Positions 5,985-12,784 of a stretch of DNA of 12,784 bases are shown here, in pieces (positions within the stretch are counted from its first letter, which is position 1; each line of letters starts with the position of its first letter). The DNA comes from JBFLXN01 sp040755715 [NCBI: Candidatus Edwardsbacteria bacterium] (GTDB taxonomy: Bacteria; Edwardsbacteria; AC1; JBFLXN01). The stretch covers positions 1 to 12,784 of the forward strand of contig JBFLXN010000070.1 in assembly GCA_040755715.1 (NCBI GenBank), given 5' to 3'. The position numbers and the translations under genes are program-made. The notes beneath the pieces were generated by a model. The model was not told the DNA's origin and did not search any database. It saw only the letters and a list, made by a program, of their open reading frames with translations.

Positions 5985-7487
5985 GTGGTCTCTTTTGCTG
6001 AAGAAAGATTTGAGTGGTGGCGAAAAACTATTGGGCTTTTCGCTGGCCCAGTTGTCTTTTTATTTTTCTACATTTTACCAACTCCCTCTCTCTCCTGGCC
6101 AGCACACCGTTTAGGAGCTATTCTGGGACTGATCTTATTCTATTGGATTACCGAAGCCATTCCTATACCCGTCACCGCTCTTTTAGGTCCAATACTTTGC
6201 ATAATCTTTGGCGTAGCTCCAGCCAAAGAAGTATTAGCTCCTTTTGCCGACCCGGTCGTCTTTCTCTTTATTGGTAGTTTTATCCTGGCAGAATCAATGA
6301 TGGTGCACCAATTGGATAGACGCTTTGCCTATTCTATCCTTTCTCGTCCCAGCGTGGGAAAGAGTCCTTTTAGAATTTTCTTCGCCTTAGGAGCTATTTG
6401 TGCCTTTATTTCTATGTGGGTTTCCAATACCGCGACTACGGCGATGATGTATCCTATCGGACTCGGCATTCTCTACACCCTCTCGGAGATGAAAGGTGAA
6501 GACAAAAAAATTTTCCCAAAGAAATATGCCGTTGGAATGATGCTTTTGGTAGCTTATGCTTCTTCTATTGGTGGCATTGGAACACCCGTGGGCACACCGC
6601 CGAATTTGATTGGTATTGGTATGATTCATAAATTAGTGGGATTACGGATTTCTTTCTTTCAGTGGATGCTTTTCGCCGTTCCTGTGATGATGGTGATGTA
6701 TTTTTTTTTGTATCTTTTACTCATAAAACTCCATCCTCCAGAAACAAAAGAATTGCAAGGTGCCGCCGAATATGTGCAGATGAAACTTTCTGAGATGAAA
6801 GGATGGACTGCGGGGCAAAGGAATTCTTTAATCGCTTTTTTAGTAGCGGTGTTTTTGTGGGTCTTTCCGGGATTTTTAGCAGTCATCTGGGGAACAGGTT
6901 CACAAATTTATCAATGGTATAATTCGCATTTCCCAGAGGGAACGGTAGCACTTCTTGCCGCTTCCTTGCTTTTTTTCCTACCAACTAATTGGAAGGAGAG
7001 AAAATTTACTCTTTCCTGGAAACAAGCTGTCTCTATTGACTGGGGGACAATTTTGCTCTTCGGTGGCGGACTTTCTTTAGGAAGTCTGATGTTTAGCACA
7101 AAATTAGCAGAGAATTTGGGACAATCAATCGTTCATTTAAGCGGTGCCACTGACCTCTGGACAATCACCGCCGTTTCTATCTTCTCCGGCATTTTGATTA
7201 GTGAGACAACTTCTAATACCGCTTCCGCAAATATGGTTATTCCAGTAATGATTGCTATCGCCAAAAGTGCTGGGGTCAGTCCAATTCCTCCTGCGCTCGG
7301 CGCTTGTTTAGGTGCCAGTATGGGCTTTATGCTACCAATCTCTACACCACCAAATGCGATTGTGTATGGTTCTGGAATGGTGCCAATTACCAAGATGATT
7401 AGAGCTGGTGTGATGATAGATTTCCTCGGCTTTCTTACTATTTTCCTCGGTTTGCGAATACTTTGTCCCCTTTTAGGACTTTTGTAA
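5985..7487 (+). CDS. SLC13/DASS-family anion:Na+ symporter
   Basis: A polytopic inner-membrane protein of 500 residues with about eleven hydrophobic segments. The two family SNT motifs are present, in MWVSNTATTAMM (SNT at 147-149) and SETTSNTASANM (SNT at 410-412). Each is followed by its paired loop, GTPVGTPPNLIG and STPPNAIVYGSG. These are the Na+- and carboxylate-binding hairpin regions of DASS carriers, which import di- or tricarboxylates, sulfate or phosphate with sodium. The exact substrate cannot be read from the sequence. The start is a GTG at 5985 with no strong ribosome-binding site; no ATG occurs between the in-frame stop at 5931 and the first helix. It is likely translated from the same mRNA as the EIIA gene, 29 bp upstream. 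Confidence 0.88.
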   Translation: MVSFAEERFEWWRKTIGLFAGPVVFLFFYILPTPSLSWPAHRLGAILGLILFYWITEAIPIPVTALLGPILCIIFGVAPAKEVLAPFADPVVFLFIGSFILAESMMVHQLDRRFAYSILSRPSVGKSPFRIFFALGAICAFISMWVSNTATTAMMYPIGLGILYTLSEMKGEDKKIFPKKYAVGMMLLVAYASSIGGIGTPVGTPPNLIGIGMIHKLVGLRISFFQWMLFAVPVMMVMYFFLYLLLIKLHPPETKELQGAAEYVQMKLSEMKGWTAGQRNSLIAFLVAVFLWVFPGFLAVIWGTGSQIYQWYNSHFPEGTVALLAASLLFFLPTNWKERKFTLSWKQAVSIDWGTILLFGGGLSLGSLMFSTKLAENLGQSIVHLSGATDLWTITAVSIFSGILISETTSNTASANMVIPVMIAIAKSAGVSPIPPALGACLGASMGFMLPISTPPNAIVYGSGMVPITKMIRAGVMIDFLGFLTIFLGLRILCPLLGLL

Positions 7488-7540
7488 AAGGGTAAGGTCA
7501 ACAATGCCTTATTTGGGCAAAAAGAAGATAACGAAAAACT

Positions 7541-8875
7541 ATGATTAAAAACACCATAGCGCCAAAACAAACAAAACAGACGACCATGTTCGGGACGTAC
7601 GAGTTTCCTTCTTACGAAGAGATAATGGAAGCTTATGCTAAGGAATTTGCAAATTATGTCCTCCCGAAGGGGGATACAATATTTGGCTTCTGGATGCAAA
7701 CATTAGCTGATTTGGAATTTTTAGATTTGGAGTTACAAGGGTTAACTAAGGAATATATCATAGACCCAGTTAATAGGGTTGTTAATCTCAAGGGTGACGA
7801 AGATTTTATAAGATTGAGAATTGCCCACCTTGAAAAAGTTAAAGGAAAAACAACTCTCTATACTAATTTGGTAGATAAATTTGGCGATACTAATGCCTAC
7901 GCTTTTCATAATCTTTATCCATATAAAGGTAAATTTTATCCTCGTGTAGTGCGAACTTTAATCAATGCCTTCAAGTTAGATTACAATTCGTTTCTTCTTG
8001 ACCCTTTCAATGGTTCTGGAACTGCTACTCATGAGGCTTCTCTAATGGGAATTAAGAGCATCGGCATAGATGTTACTCCAATGGGAATCGTTTTATCTGA
8101 GTTAAAAAATGATTTGCTTTTCATTGATGAGGAAAAATTGAGTTTTACACCAAAAGAGCTACAAGAGATTTTGCATGCAATAGAAAATAAAAGATGGAAA
8201 CATGCTGATTCTATAATTCACAAATTGATGTTGGCAGTATATTTTGATACTGTTGATGCTTTTGTGAGGACTTCGAGATATAATAGAAAAGGGAAGGTGG
8301 GTCTTTTTCTCGAAAAGTTCCATTACATAAAAGATTGCTATAAAAAAACTATGGAGATTAAAGAAAAATATGGACTTAAATTTGAGCCTGCCCACATTAT
8401 ACAAGGGGACATACTTGAACTAAAAAACATGAATGAAATGCAAGAAAAATTTGATGTCTGTATTACAAGTCCACCTTACTATTTTTCTATAGATTATGTT
8501 GGAAAAGATAAAATTGCTTATGATTATTTAGGTGCTGATATGAAAGAGATTGAATCTAAGTATCTGGGAATGAAAAATAATGGACAGCCAAAAAGCAACT
8601 ATAATGGTTTGCCTCCAAGGGTTGCTATGTATTATGAGGATTTAAAGGATTCCGTAAATAATATCTTCTGGGCATTAAAACCCGGTGGGAAGTTGGCAAT
8701 AATAATTGGAGATAGCACTGTTAATGGCAAAAAAATTCCAACAACTATGACGACTAAAAAGTTCTGTGAAGAAGCAGGATTCAAGTTTGAAAAGTTAATA
8801 TTTAATCCTCTTTTAGGTGCTCGTAACAGGGCAATAAGAGGAGAAAGTGTGATAATCTGTGAGAAGGGGCAATAA
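7541..8875 (+). CDS. DNA methyltransferase (probably N4-cytosine or N6-adenine), modification part of an R-M cassette
   Basis: A protein of 444 residues with two hallmark motifs: the SAM-binding DPFNGSGTATHEA (154-166) and the catalytic TSPPYYFSIDY (309-319). The SPPY form favours N4-cytosine methylation, although N6-adenine enzymes can share it. Motif I precedes motif IV, with about 145 residues between them that could hold the target-recognition region; LKPGGKLAIIIGDS (379-392) follows. It would protect host DNA from the nuclease encoded two bases downstream. The ATG at 7541 has no clear ribosome-binding site, and an ATG at 7586 is an alternative. The cassette looks richer in A/T and in ATA and TTA codons than its neighbours, which suggests horizontal acquisition. 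The recognition sequence is unknown. Confidence 0.85.
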   Translation: MIKNTIAPKQTKQTTMFGTYEFPSYEEIMEAYAKEFANYVLPKGDTIFGFWMQTLADLEFLDLELQGLTKEYIIDPVNRVVNLKGDEDFIRLRIAHLEKVKGKTTLYTNLVDKFGDTNAYAFHNLYPYKGKFYPRVVRTLINAFKLDYNSFLLDPFNGSGTATHEASLMGIKSIGIDVTPMGIVLSELKNDLLFIDEEKLSFTPKELQEILHAIENKRWKHADSIIHKLMLAVYFDTVDAFVRTSRYNRKGKVGLFLEKFHYIKDCYKKTMEIKEKYGLKFEPAHIIQGDILELKNMNEMQEKFDVCITSPPYYFSIDYVGKDKIAYDYLGADMKEIESKYLGMKNNGQPKSNYNGLPPRVAMYYEDLKDSVNNIFWALKPGGKLAIIIGDSTVNGKKIPTTMTTKKFCEEAGFKFEKLIFNPLLGARNRAIRGESVIICEKGQ

Positions 8876-8877
8876 AT

Positions 8878-10140
8878 ATGATTATGAAAAGGAACCTTCT
8901 GTGTGTAAAGGCAAGAGAAAAACTAGACCTTGGTCGGCTATTACTCTATGAACCATACAAAAACATATTGGTGAAATTTAAGGAGCTATGTATGGATATC
9001 AATGCTAAAGATTTCGATCCTGTAGCCAAAGTTTACCATGGATTATTGAGTGTCCCTCCTGAAATTAGGGAATATTATGAAGCTTTATTAGGTGTTACTT
9101 CCTATTATGAATCCAGTCATGGTGGCAGAGGAAAATATATTGAAAAGAAAATTGCCTCGTCTTTTGAAACTTGTTCTCTTGACATAGAACTTAGTAAACT
9201 TCCATTTTGGTTGGAATATCCATCGCTTCATAAAAAGAAAGGAATCTTTACTCAGCAAGGATTGTCATCAGACGAAAAGAAAATTTTAAGAACAATTGAA
9301 TGGGATTGGATAGGTGATAGAGATGTAAGCACAGATGTGGGAAGCATTATACATAATGAAAGAGCAATGGTGTTGGTTGAACTAAAAAATAGAGTAGATA
9401 CCGGTGGAACGGCTGGAAGGCGAGAGGTTTGGACTTCAGAAAAGTTTGGAATCTTTGTAGAGTATCTAAAGTCCAATAAAAAGTTGTTTAGAAAAAGTGG
9501 CAAAGAATTTTCTTTGGCAGAATTGCTTGAAAATTTTGGAATTGAACATTTGGAAATTTATTTAGGTGTTTTATTTGATAAGGGTGACAGGCCTGCAACA
9601 TTGGAAAGTGACAAAATCAACGGTTTTTATTCTTCAAGCAAACAGGGTTTTGAATATTTACAAAATTTAGTTAAACAAAGTTCAACAATAAAGATAGTTA
9701 GTGAGGATCCGGAAAACCTGCAAATTGAACTTGACTCTGTTTATTCAGATTTGAAAGTTAAGATAGGTACTTTATATGGAAATGATATTTCATTAAAGCT
9801 TTTTAGAAAAAGTTTCCCTGTAGCTGACTTACTCTTGTTAAAATATGACGATATTTGGTTGTCTCAGCTAATAACCATTGATGAAAGAACCATGCTACTC
9901 AAGTATCGAAAGAATTATATGTCAACTTTTCTGGACTTATTGAAAAGAGATAAGGATTTGAGAATAATGTACGACAACATTATCAATTCGGAATGTGAAG
10001 AAGGCGAACTTAATGCGATTGTAAATTACATACTTGATAAATATACTGCTATCTTTGAGGACAAAATGTTACCTACCGGTAGGGAGAAAGTCCAATATTT
10101 AGCAGATGTAATTCAAGTTTTATGTGCTGCGGAGTCGTAA
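8878..10140 (+). CDS. Putative type II restriction endonuclease (PD-(D/E)XK-like)
   Basis: I do not recognise a precise family for this 420-residue protein. A plausible PD-(D/E)XK nuclease core is visible: a helix with Glu89 (GKYIEKKIA), acidic residues in WIGDRDVSTD (Asp147, 149 and 153), then a hydrophobic strand AMVLVELKNRVDTGG giving Glu168-x-Lys170. The remainder is mixed and charged, with no membrane segment or other motif. It begins two bases after the methyltransferase stop and ends one base before the zinc-ribbon gene, which strongly implies a cognate restriction enzyme. AAGGGG (8864-8869) serves as ribosome-binding site for the ATG at 8878; an ATG at 8884 is possible. Alternatives are a different DNA-acting nuclease of a defence cassette. 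Confidence 0.62.
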   Translation: MIMKRNLLCVKAREKLDLGRLLLYEPYKNILVKFKELCMDINAKDFDPVAKVYHGLLSVPPEIREYYEALLGVTSYYESSHGGRGKYIEKKIASSFETCSLDIELSKLPFWLEYPSLHKKKGIFTQQGLSSDEKKILRTIEWDWIGDRDVSTDVGSIIHNERAMVLVELKNRVDTGGTAGRREVWTSEKFGIFVEYLKSNKKLFRKSGKEFSLAELLENFGIEHLEIYLGVLFDKGDRPATLESDKINGFYSSSKQGFEYLQNLVKQSSTIKIVSEDPENLQIELDSVYSDLKVKIGTLYGNDISLKLFRKSFPVADLLLLKYDDIWLSQLITIDERTMLLKYRKNYMSTFLDLLKRDKDLRIMYDNIINSECEEGELNAIVNYILDKYTAIFEDKMLPTGREKVQYLADVIQVLCAAES

Positions 10141-10141
10141 A

Positions 10142-10363
10142 ATGGCAATTAAGTGTGAAGTATGCTGTATCAATGATGCACAAGCAAAGGACTATAGAAA
10201 TGTTGAAGGGATGTATGGTAAATATTTAGTTTGTCCTAATTGCTTTATATTAAATGACAAATGGTTCTTCAGGCTGAACTACGCAAAGGAAGGGGTGGGT
10301 AAGAAAAGGATTCTGTCACAAATTACCGAAGGGAGCTGGAAAGATTACCTTATAACAAAATAG
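10142..10363 (+). CDS. Small zinc-ribbon protein of the R-M cassette, function unknown
   Basis: A 73-residue protein with two CxxC knuckles: Cys5-Cys8 (KCEVC, followed by another Cys9) and Cys31-Cys34 (VCPNC). This spacing is typical of a zinc ribbon. The C-terminal half is basic and aromatic (WFFRLNYAKEGVGKKR), which could suit nucleic-acid contact. There is no helix-turn-helix, so it is not an ordinary R-M controller protein. I chose the ATG at 10142, seven bases after GGAG (10131-10134) and one base after the nuclease stop; the longer reading from 10124 would overlap the nuclease gene. The position implies co-translation with the nuclease. Its role could be as a nuclease subunit, regulator or unrelated passenger; none is proven. 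Confidence 0.7.
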   Translation: MAIKCEVCCINDAQAKDYRNVEGMYGKYLVCPNCFILNDKWFFRLNYAKEGVGKKRILSQITEGSWKDYLITK

Positions 10364-10409
10364 TGATATAAACAGAACAAAATGTAAGGTGGATACCCAG
10401 AAATCATCG

Positions 10410-10452
10410 GGATAGGGAGAATAGCACGAAAATGCTCGGACCCCTCCCATCC
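10410..10452. repeat. GC-rich hairpin downstream of the R-M cassette
   Basis: GGATAGGGAG (10410-10419) pairs with CTCCCATCC (10444-10452) with one bulge. An inner AGCA/TGCT stem (10423-10426 and 10433-10436) closes a six-base CGAAAA loop. There is no T run after it, so it may be a repeat or RNA structure rather than a standard terminator. Confidence 0.45.
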
Positions 10453-10502
10453 TGACCCTCGGCTCTGCATCTTTGCTCAACGGACAGGTTTGCAGTGCTA
10501 TG

Positions 10503-10645
10503 CATAATTCCAAATAATGCGTGAAGGAACCACGAATGAACACGAAAGTTTTGAGTTTGTTGAGTTTATTGGATTTGTTGGGTTAAACTCAATAAAATAG
10601 TGTTACTTCGTGTCCATTCGTGGTTAATGCATAATTTGGGATAAT
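10503..10645. repeat. Long near-perfect hairpin element before aspS
   Basis: The arms ACCACGAATGAACACGAA (10529-10546) and TTCGTGTCCATTCGTGGT (10607-10624) are inverted at 17 of 18 positions. Outer arms (GCATAATTCCAAATAATGC against GCATAATTTGGGATAATT) and an inner pair TTTGTTGAGTTTA/TAAACTCAATAAA extend the fold. The right boundary CGTGGTTAATG is identical to that of the element at 5245-5477. Confidence 0.7.
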
Positions 10646-10681
10646 TGGGACTCCGCCTCAGTTAAAAGGGTATTCCGAACA

Positions 10682-10689
10682 AGGTGAGG
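10682..10689 (+). promoter_or_regulatory. Ribosome-binding site deciding the aspS start
   Basis: AGGTGAGG lies nine bases before the ATG at 10699. The longer reading would start at a GTG (10684) inside this site, so the ATG is preferred. Confidence 0.7.
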
Positions 10690-10698
10690 AATAATTTA

Positions 10699-12495
10699 AT
10701 GTTTTTAGAAACCTTGAAAGATTGGCGGCGCACTCATAATTGTGGTGAATTGCGGAAAGAAGAGGTCAACAAAAATGTGATTCTAATGGGTTGGGTAAAC
10801 CGCCGACGGGACCACGGAGGCTTAATCTTTATTGATTTACGCGACCGTTACGGTGTTATCCAAATCGTCTTTAGACCGGAAGAGGGCGAACCCTTGATAG
10901 AAAAAGCACGCACTCTGAAAAACGAATTTGTGATTGCTATTAAAGGAATAGTGGAAGAAAGACCAGCAGGAATGGCTAATCTTTCTATAACTACCGGAGA
11001 AATAGAAATTCTGGTGAAAGAACTACGCATTCTCAACGAGTCGCTCACGCCACCTTTTCTTGTTGACGATACAGTGCAGGTAAATGAAGAATTGCGATTG
11101 CAGTGGCGCTATCTTGATTTACGACGTCCTCAGATGAATCAAAATATTATTTTACGTCATAAGGCGGCTCAAGCAGTAAGAGAATTTCTCAACGCCCACA
11201 ATTTCATAGAGATTGAGACGCCAATGCTAATCAAAAGCACACCAGAAGGGGCACGAGATTACTTGGTTCCCAGCCGAATACACCCTGGAAAATTCTATTG
11301 TTTGCCGCAATCTCCGCAAATTTACAAACAACTTTTAATGATGTCAGGTTTTGACCGCTACTATCAATTGGCACATTGCTTTCGGGATGAAGATTTGAGA
11401 GGTGACCGCCAGCCAGAATTCACCCAGATTGATATTGAAATGAGTTTCGTCGGTGAAGAAGACATCTTTTCTCTTGTTGAACAATTGATGCGACATATCT
11501 TCAAGTTCACGAGAGAGATAGAGATTGAAACTCCTTTTCCCCGAATTCCATACAGTGAGTCAATGGAATCCTTCGGAACCGATAAACCAGACTTGCGTTT
11601 TGGTCTGAAATTAACAGAGGTAAGTGAAATTGTCAAAGAAAGCAATTTTTTTATCTTCAAGAATGTGCTGGAAACAGGTGGTATAGTCAAGGCCATCAAT
11701 GCCAAAAGTGCCGCTCATTGGAGTAGAAAGGAAATTGAATCTTTGGCAGAGATAGTAAAGCATTTTGGCGCCAAAGGTATTGTCTGGATGAAATTTCAAG
11801 AAGGAAAATTTTCCTCACCAGTAATCAAATGTTTCCCAGAAAAAATCCTACAGAGGTTAAAGGAAAGAGTAGAAGTAGAGGAAGAGGACTTACTTCTCCT
11901 TGTGGCAGATAAGCCCACCGTAGTGCTTCAAAGCTTAGCTGCCTTGAGAAACGAACTGGCAAAGAGATTGGGACTTTTGAAAAAAGATGTTTTTAAATTT
12001 TGCTGGATTGTGGATTTTCCTCTTTTTAAGTGGAATGAAGAAGAAAAGAAATGGGAAGCAGAACACCATCCATTTTCAATGCCCCAGGAAGAAGATTTGC
12101 CATTCTTAGAATCAGACCCCAGTAGGGTTAAAGGTAGAATTTATGATTTGATTTGTAATGGCATTGAACTCTCTTCTGGGAGTATCAGAAACTATCGGAA
12201 GGATATTCAAGAAAAAATCTTTCAGATAATGGGAATGAGCGAAGAAGAAGCAGCAAGGCGTTTTGGCTTCTTGCTTTCTGCACTGGAATACGGGGCTCCT
12301 CCTCACGGCGGCATTGCCCCTGGCTTTGACAGAATTGTGATGCTCCTTTCAGGACGAGAGACGATTCGTGATATTATTGCCTTTCCCAAGACCCTACAGG
12401 CAACTGCCCTTTTAGAAGGTGCTCCCTCTTTAGTAGATGAGAAGCAATTAAAAGAGGTGCATATTTCATTAGATATACCGAAAACAGACCGCTAA
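10699..12495 (+). CDS. aspS: Aspartyl-tRNA synthetase, bacterial type
   Basis: A class II synthetase of 598 residues, the normal length for bacterial AspRS, charging tRNA-Asp (and possibly tRNA-Asn) with aspartate. The N-terminal anticodon-binding OB fold includes GWVNRRRDHGGLIFIDLRDR. The catalytic core shows QSPQIYKQLLM, motif 2 FRDEDLRGDRQPEFTQ (228-243) and motif 3 GGIAPGFDRIVML near the C-terminus. A bacterial GAD insertion domain lies between, at about 300-425. His39 and Gly91 (in RPAGMAN) match the positions reported as His31 and Gly83 in the non-discriminating Pseudomonas aeruginosa enzyme, so it may also make Asp-tRNA-Asn. The start follows the AGGTGAGG site. The last codons and the stop lie inside a repeat hairpin (12489-12591). 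The functional call is firm. Confidence 0.97.
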   Translation: MFLETLKDWRRTHNCGELRKEEVNKNVILMGWVNRRRDHGGLIFIDLRDRYGVIQIVFRPEEGEPLIEKARTLKNEFVIAIKGIVEERPAGMANLSITTGEIEILVKELRILNESLTPPFLVDDTVQVNEELRLQWRYLDLRRPQMNQNIILRHKAAQAVREFLNAHNFIEIETPMLIKSTPEGARDYLVPSRIHPGKFYCLPQSPQIYKQLLMMSGFDRYYQLAHCFRDEDLRGDRQPEFTQIDIEMSFVGEEDIFSLVEQLMRHIFKFTREIEIETPFPRIPYSESMESFGTDKPDLRFGLKLTEVSEIVKESNFFIFKNVLETGGIVKAINAKSAAHWSRKEIESLAEIVKHFGAKGIVWMKFQEGKFSSPVIKCFPEKILQRLKERVEVEEEDLLLLVADKPTVVLQSLAALRNELAKRLGLLKKDVFKFCWIVDFPLFKWNEEEKKWEAEHHPFSMPQEEDLPFLESDPSRVKGRIYDLICNGIELSSGSIRNYRKDIQEKIFQIMGMSEEEAARRFGFLLSALEYGAPPHGGIAPGFDRIVMLLSGRETIRDIIAFPKTLQATALLEGAPSLVDEKQLKEVHISLDIPKTDR

Positions 12496-12591
12496 CCGCT
12501 GTGCGCTTTCCACCAAACCGCTACTCGCTTGGTGCTTTACGCTCTACGCTTTTGGCATCCTGCGTCTAGCGTATTTTTTAGCGGTCAGCGG
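12489..12591. repeat. Hairpin repeat covering the aspS stop codon
   Basis: The outer arms CCGCTAACCGCT (12489-12500) and AGCGGTCAGCGG (12580-12591) are inverted at 11 of 12 positions. Inside are a CACCAA/TTGGTG hairpin (12511-12516 and 12529-12534) and an ACGCTCTACGC/GCGTCTAGCGT stem (12539-12549 and 12562-12572). The aspS TAA is at 12493-12495, so the repeat supplies the end of the gene. The folded RNA could protect or terminate the 3' end. Confidence 0.6.
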
Positions 12592-12634
12592 AATGCGGAA
12601 AACGGACAGGTCGGTAACATTAGGGCAATTTTTC

Positions 12635-12664
12635 TTGACAATTGAGGGTAATTGATGATATAAT
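12635..12664 (+). promoter_or_regulatory. Strong sigma70-type promoter, probably of an rRNA operon
   Basis: A perfect TTGACA (12635-12640), an 18-bp spacer and a perfect TATAAT (12659-12664), with TG at 12656-12657 forming an extended -10. Transcription would start at about 12671 and run off the right edge. A consensus promoter of this quality, followed by boxB- and boxA-like signals, is typical of rRNA operons. Confidence 0.75.
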
Positions 12665-12699
12665 AGTTACTGGTGAAAAATAGAGACTTCAATATAACT

Positions 12700-12719
12700 G
12701 GTTCCTGATAAGGGAAGCC
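12700..12719 (+). promoter_or_regulatory. boxB-like hairpin in the leader
   Basis: GGTTCC pairs with GGAAGCC with one bulged base around a short loop. It lies about ten bases before the boxA-like motif, the order seen in bacterial rRNA leaders. Confidence 0.45.
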
Positions 12720-12727
12720 AAAGTTTT

Positions 12728-12739
12728 TGCTCTTTGACA
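12728..12739 (+). promoter_or_regulatory. boxA antitermination motif
   Basis: TGCTCTTTGACA differs at one position from the E. coli rRNA boxA (TGCTCTTTAACA), the site that loads NusB/NusE on rRNA transcripts. No gene follows before the window ends; a 16S rRNA gene is expected within a few hundred bases. Confidence 0.65.
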
Positions 12740-12784
12740 TTTTCTATTCTTATTTTCTTTTTCCTTTGCGAGAACGATAAATTC

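Larger units (their letters stand above)
10364..10698. other. 335-bp intergenic region before aspS
   Basis: No convincing gene is seen here. It holds a GC-rich hairpin (10410-10452), a second small stem CTGCA/TGCAG (10464-10468 and 10491-10495), the long hairpin element 10503-10645, and the aspS ribosome-binding site. No T-box signature (such as GGGTGGTACCGCG) is present ahead of aspS. Confidence 0.6.

Noticed and set aside
7504-7548. Short reading frame MPYLGKKKITKNYD before the methyltransferase
   Set aside because: Only 14 codons, overlapping the methyltransferase start, with no family resemblance; possibly a leader peptide but nothing supports it.
10142-10363. Controller (C) protein of the R-M cassette
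   Set aside because: C proteins are helix-turn-helix proteins usually located before the nuclease gene; this one has CxxC knuckles, no such helix pattern, and comes last.
10316-10543. A 75-residue minus-strand reading frame in the gap before aspS
   Set aside because: It runs across the hairpin repeats and the 3' end of the zinc-ribbon gene, has no ribosome-binding site or family signature, and its composition follows the repeat.
10627-10698. T-box or other riboswitch ahead of aspS
   Set aside because: The T-box core sequence and a terminator stem with T run are missing; the region is mostly a repeat plus ribosome-binding site.

Overview
The window is a chromosomal piece of an AT-rich bacterium, probably from an uncultivated lineage. 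Supporting points: an alternative GlmU-like nucleotidyltransferase family known from Bacteroidota-like and candidate-phylum genomes, a HypE hydrogenase maturase, a Pyrococcus-like ferredoxin, and intergenic spaces filled with palindromic or hairpin repeats. Codon use is ordinary bacterial and TGA is a stop. I cannot name a phylum; an FCB or candidate-phylum bacterium is only a weak guess.

Layout. 1-350 (+): the C-terminal end of a BatA-like membrane protein, split by a -1 frameshift at a run of seven T. It overlaps tail-to-tail with a minus-strand block: GlmU-like protein (340-1623), YkgJ-type cysteine-cluster protein (1675-2193) and RlmI-like 23S rRNA methyltransferase (2400-3575, possibly leaderless). 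3576-3789 is a divergent promoter region. On the plus strand follow a two-cluster ferredoxin with one Cys replaced by Asp (3790-3990), hypE (4178-5224), a PtsN/fructose-type EIIA (5494-5955) closely followed by an SLC13/DASS anion transporter (5985-7487), and a three-gene AT-richer cassette. That cassette holds a DNA methyltransferase (7541-8875), a putative PD-(D/E)XK restriction endonuclease (8878-10140) and a 73-residue zinc-ribbon protein (10142-10363). aspS (10699-12495) comes next. The window ends in a strong sigma70-type promoter, a boxB-like hairpin and a boxA motif, which look like the leader of an rRNA operon just beyond the edge.

Functional links. EIIA and the transporter form a likely phosphotransfer-regulated uptake pair. 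The methyltransferase, nuclease and zinc-ribbon genes look like one translationally linked restriction-modification cassette. hypE stands alone, without the other hyp genes or a hydrogenase.

Most unusual signals. (a) A perfect 28-bp palindrome lies inside hypE. Removing it with a 2-bp flanking duplication (30 bp, ten codons) restores a normal-looking HypE sequence, which resembles the behaviour of Rickettsia palindromic elements. (b) At least three, perhaps four, long imperfect hairpins with CCACGGAG/CCACGAA-type ends occupy the gaps between genes. (c) A 98-bp element with 11-bp terminal inverted repeats lies at 2206-2303. (d) A repeat hairpin at 12489-12591 supplies the stop codon of aspS.
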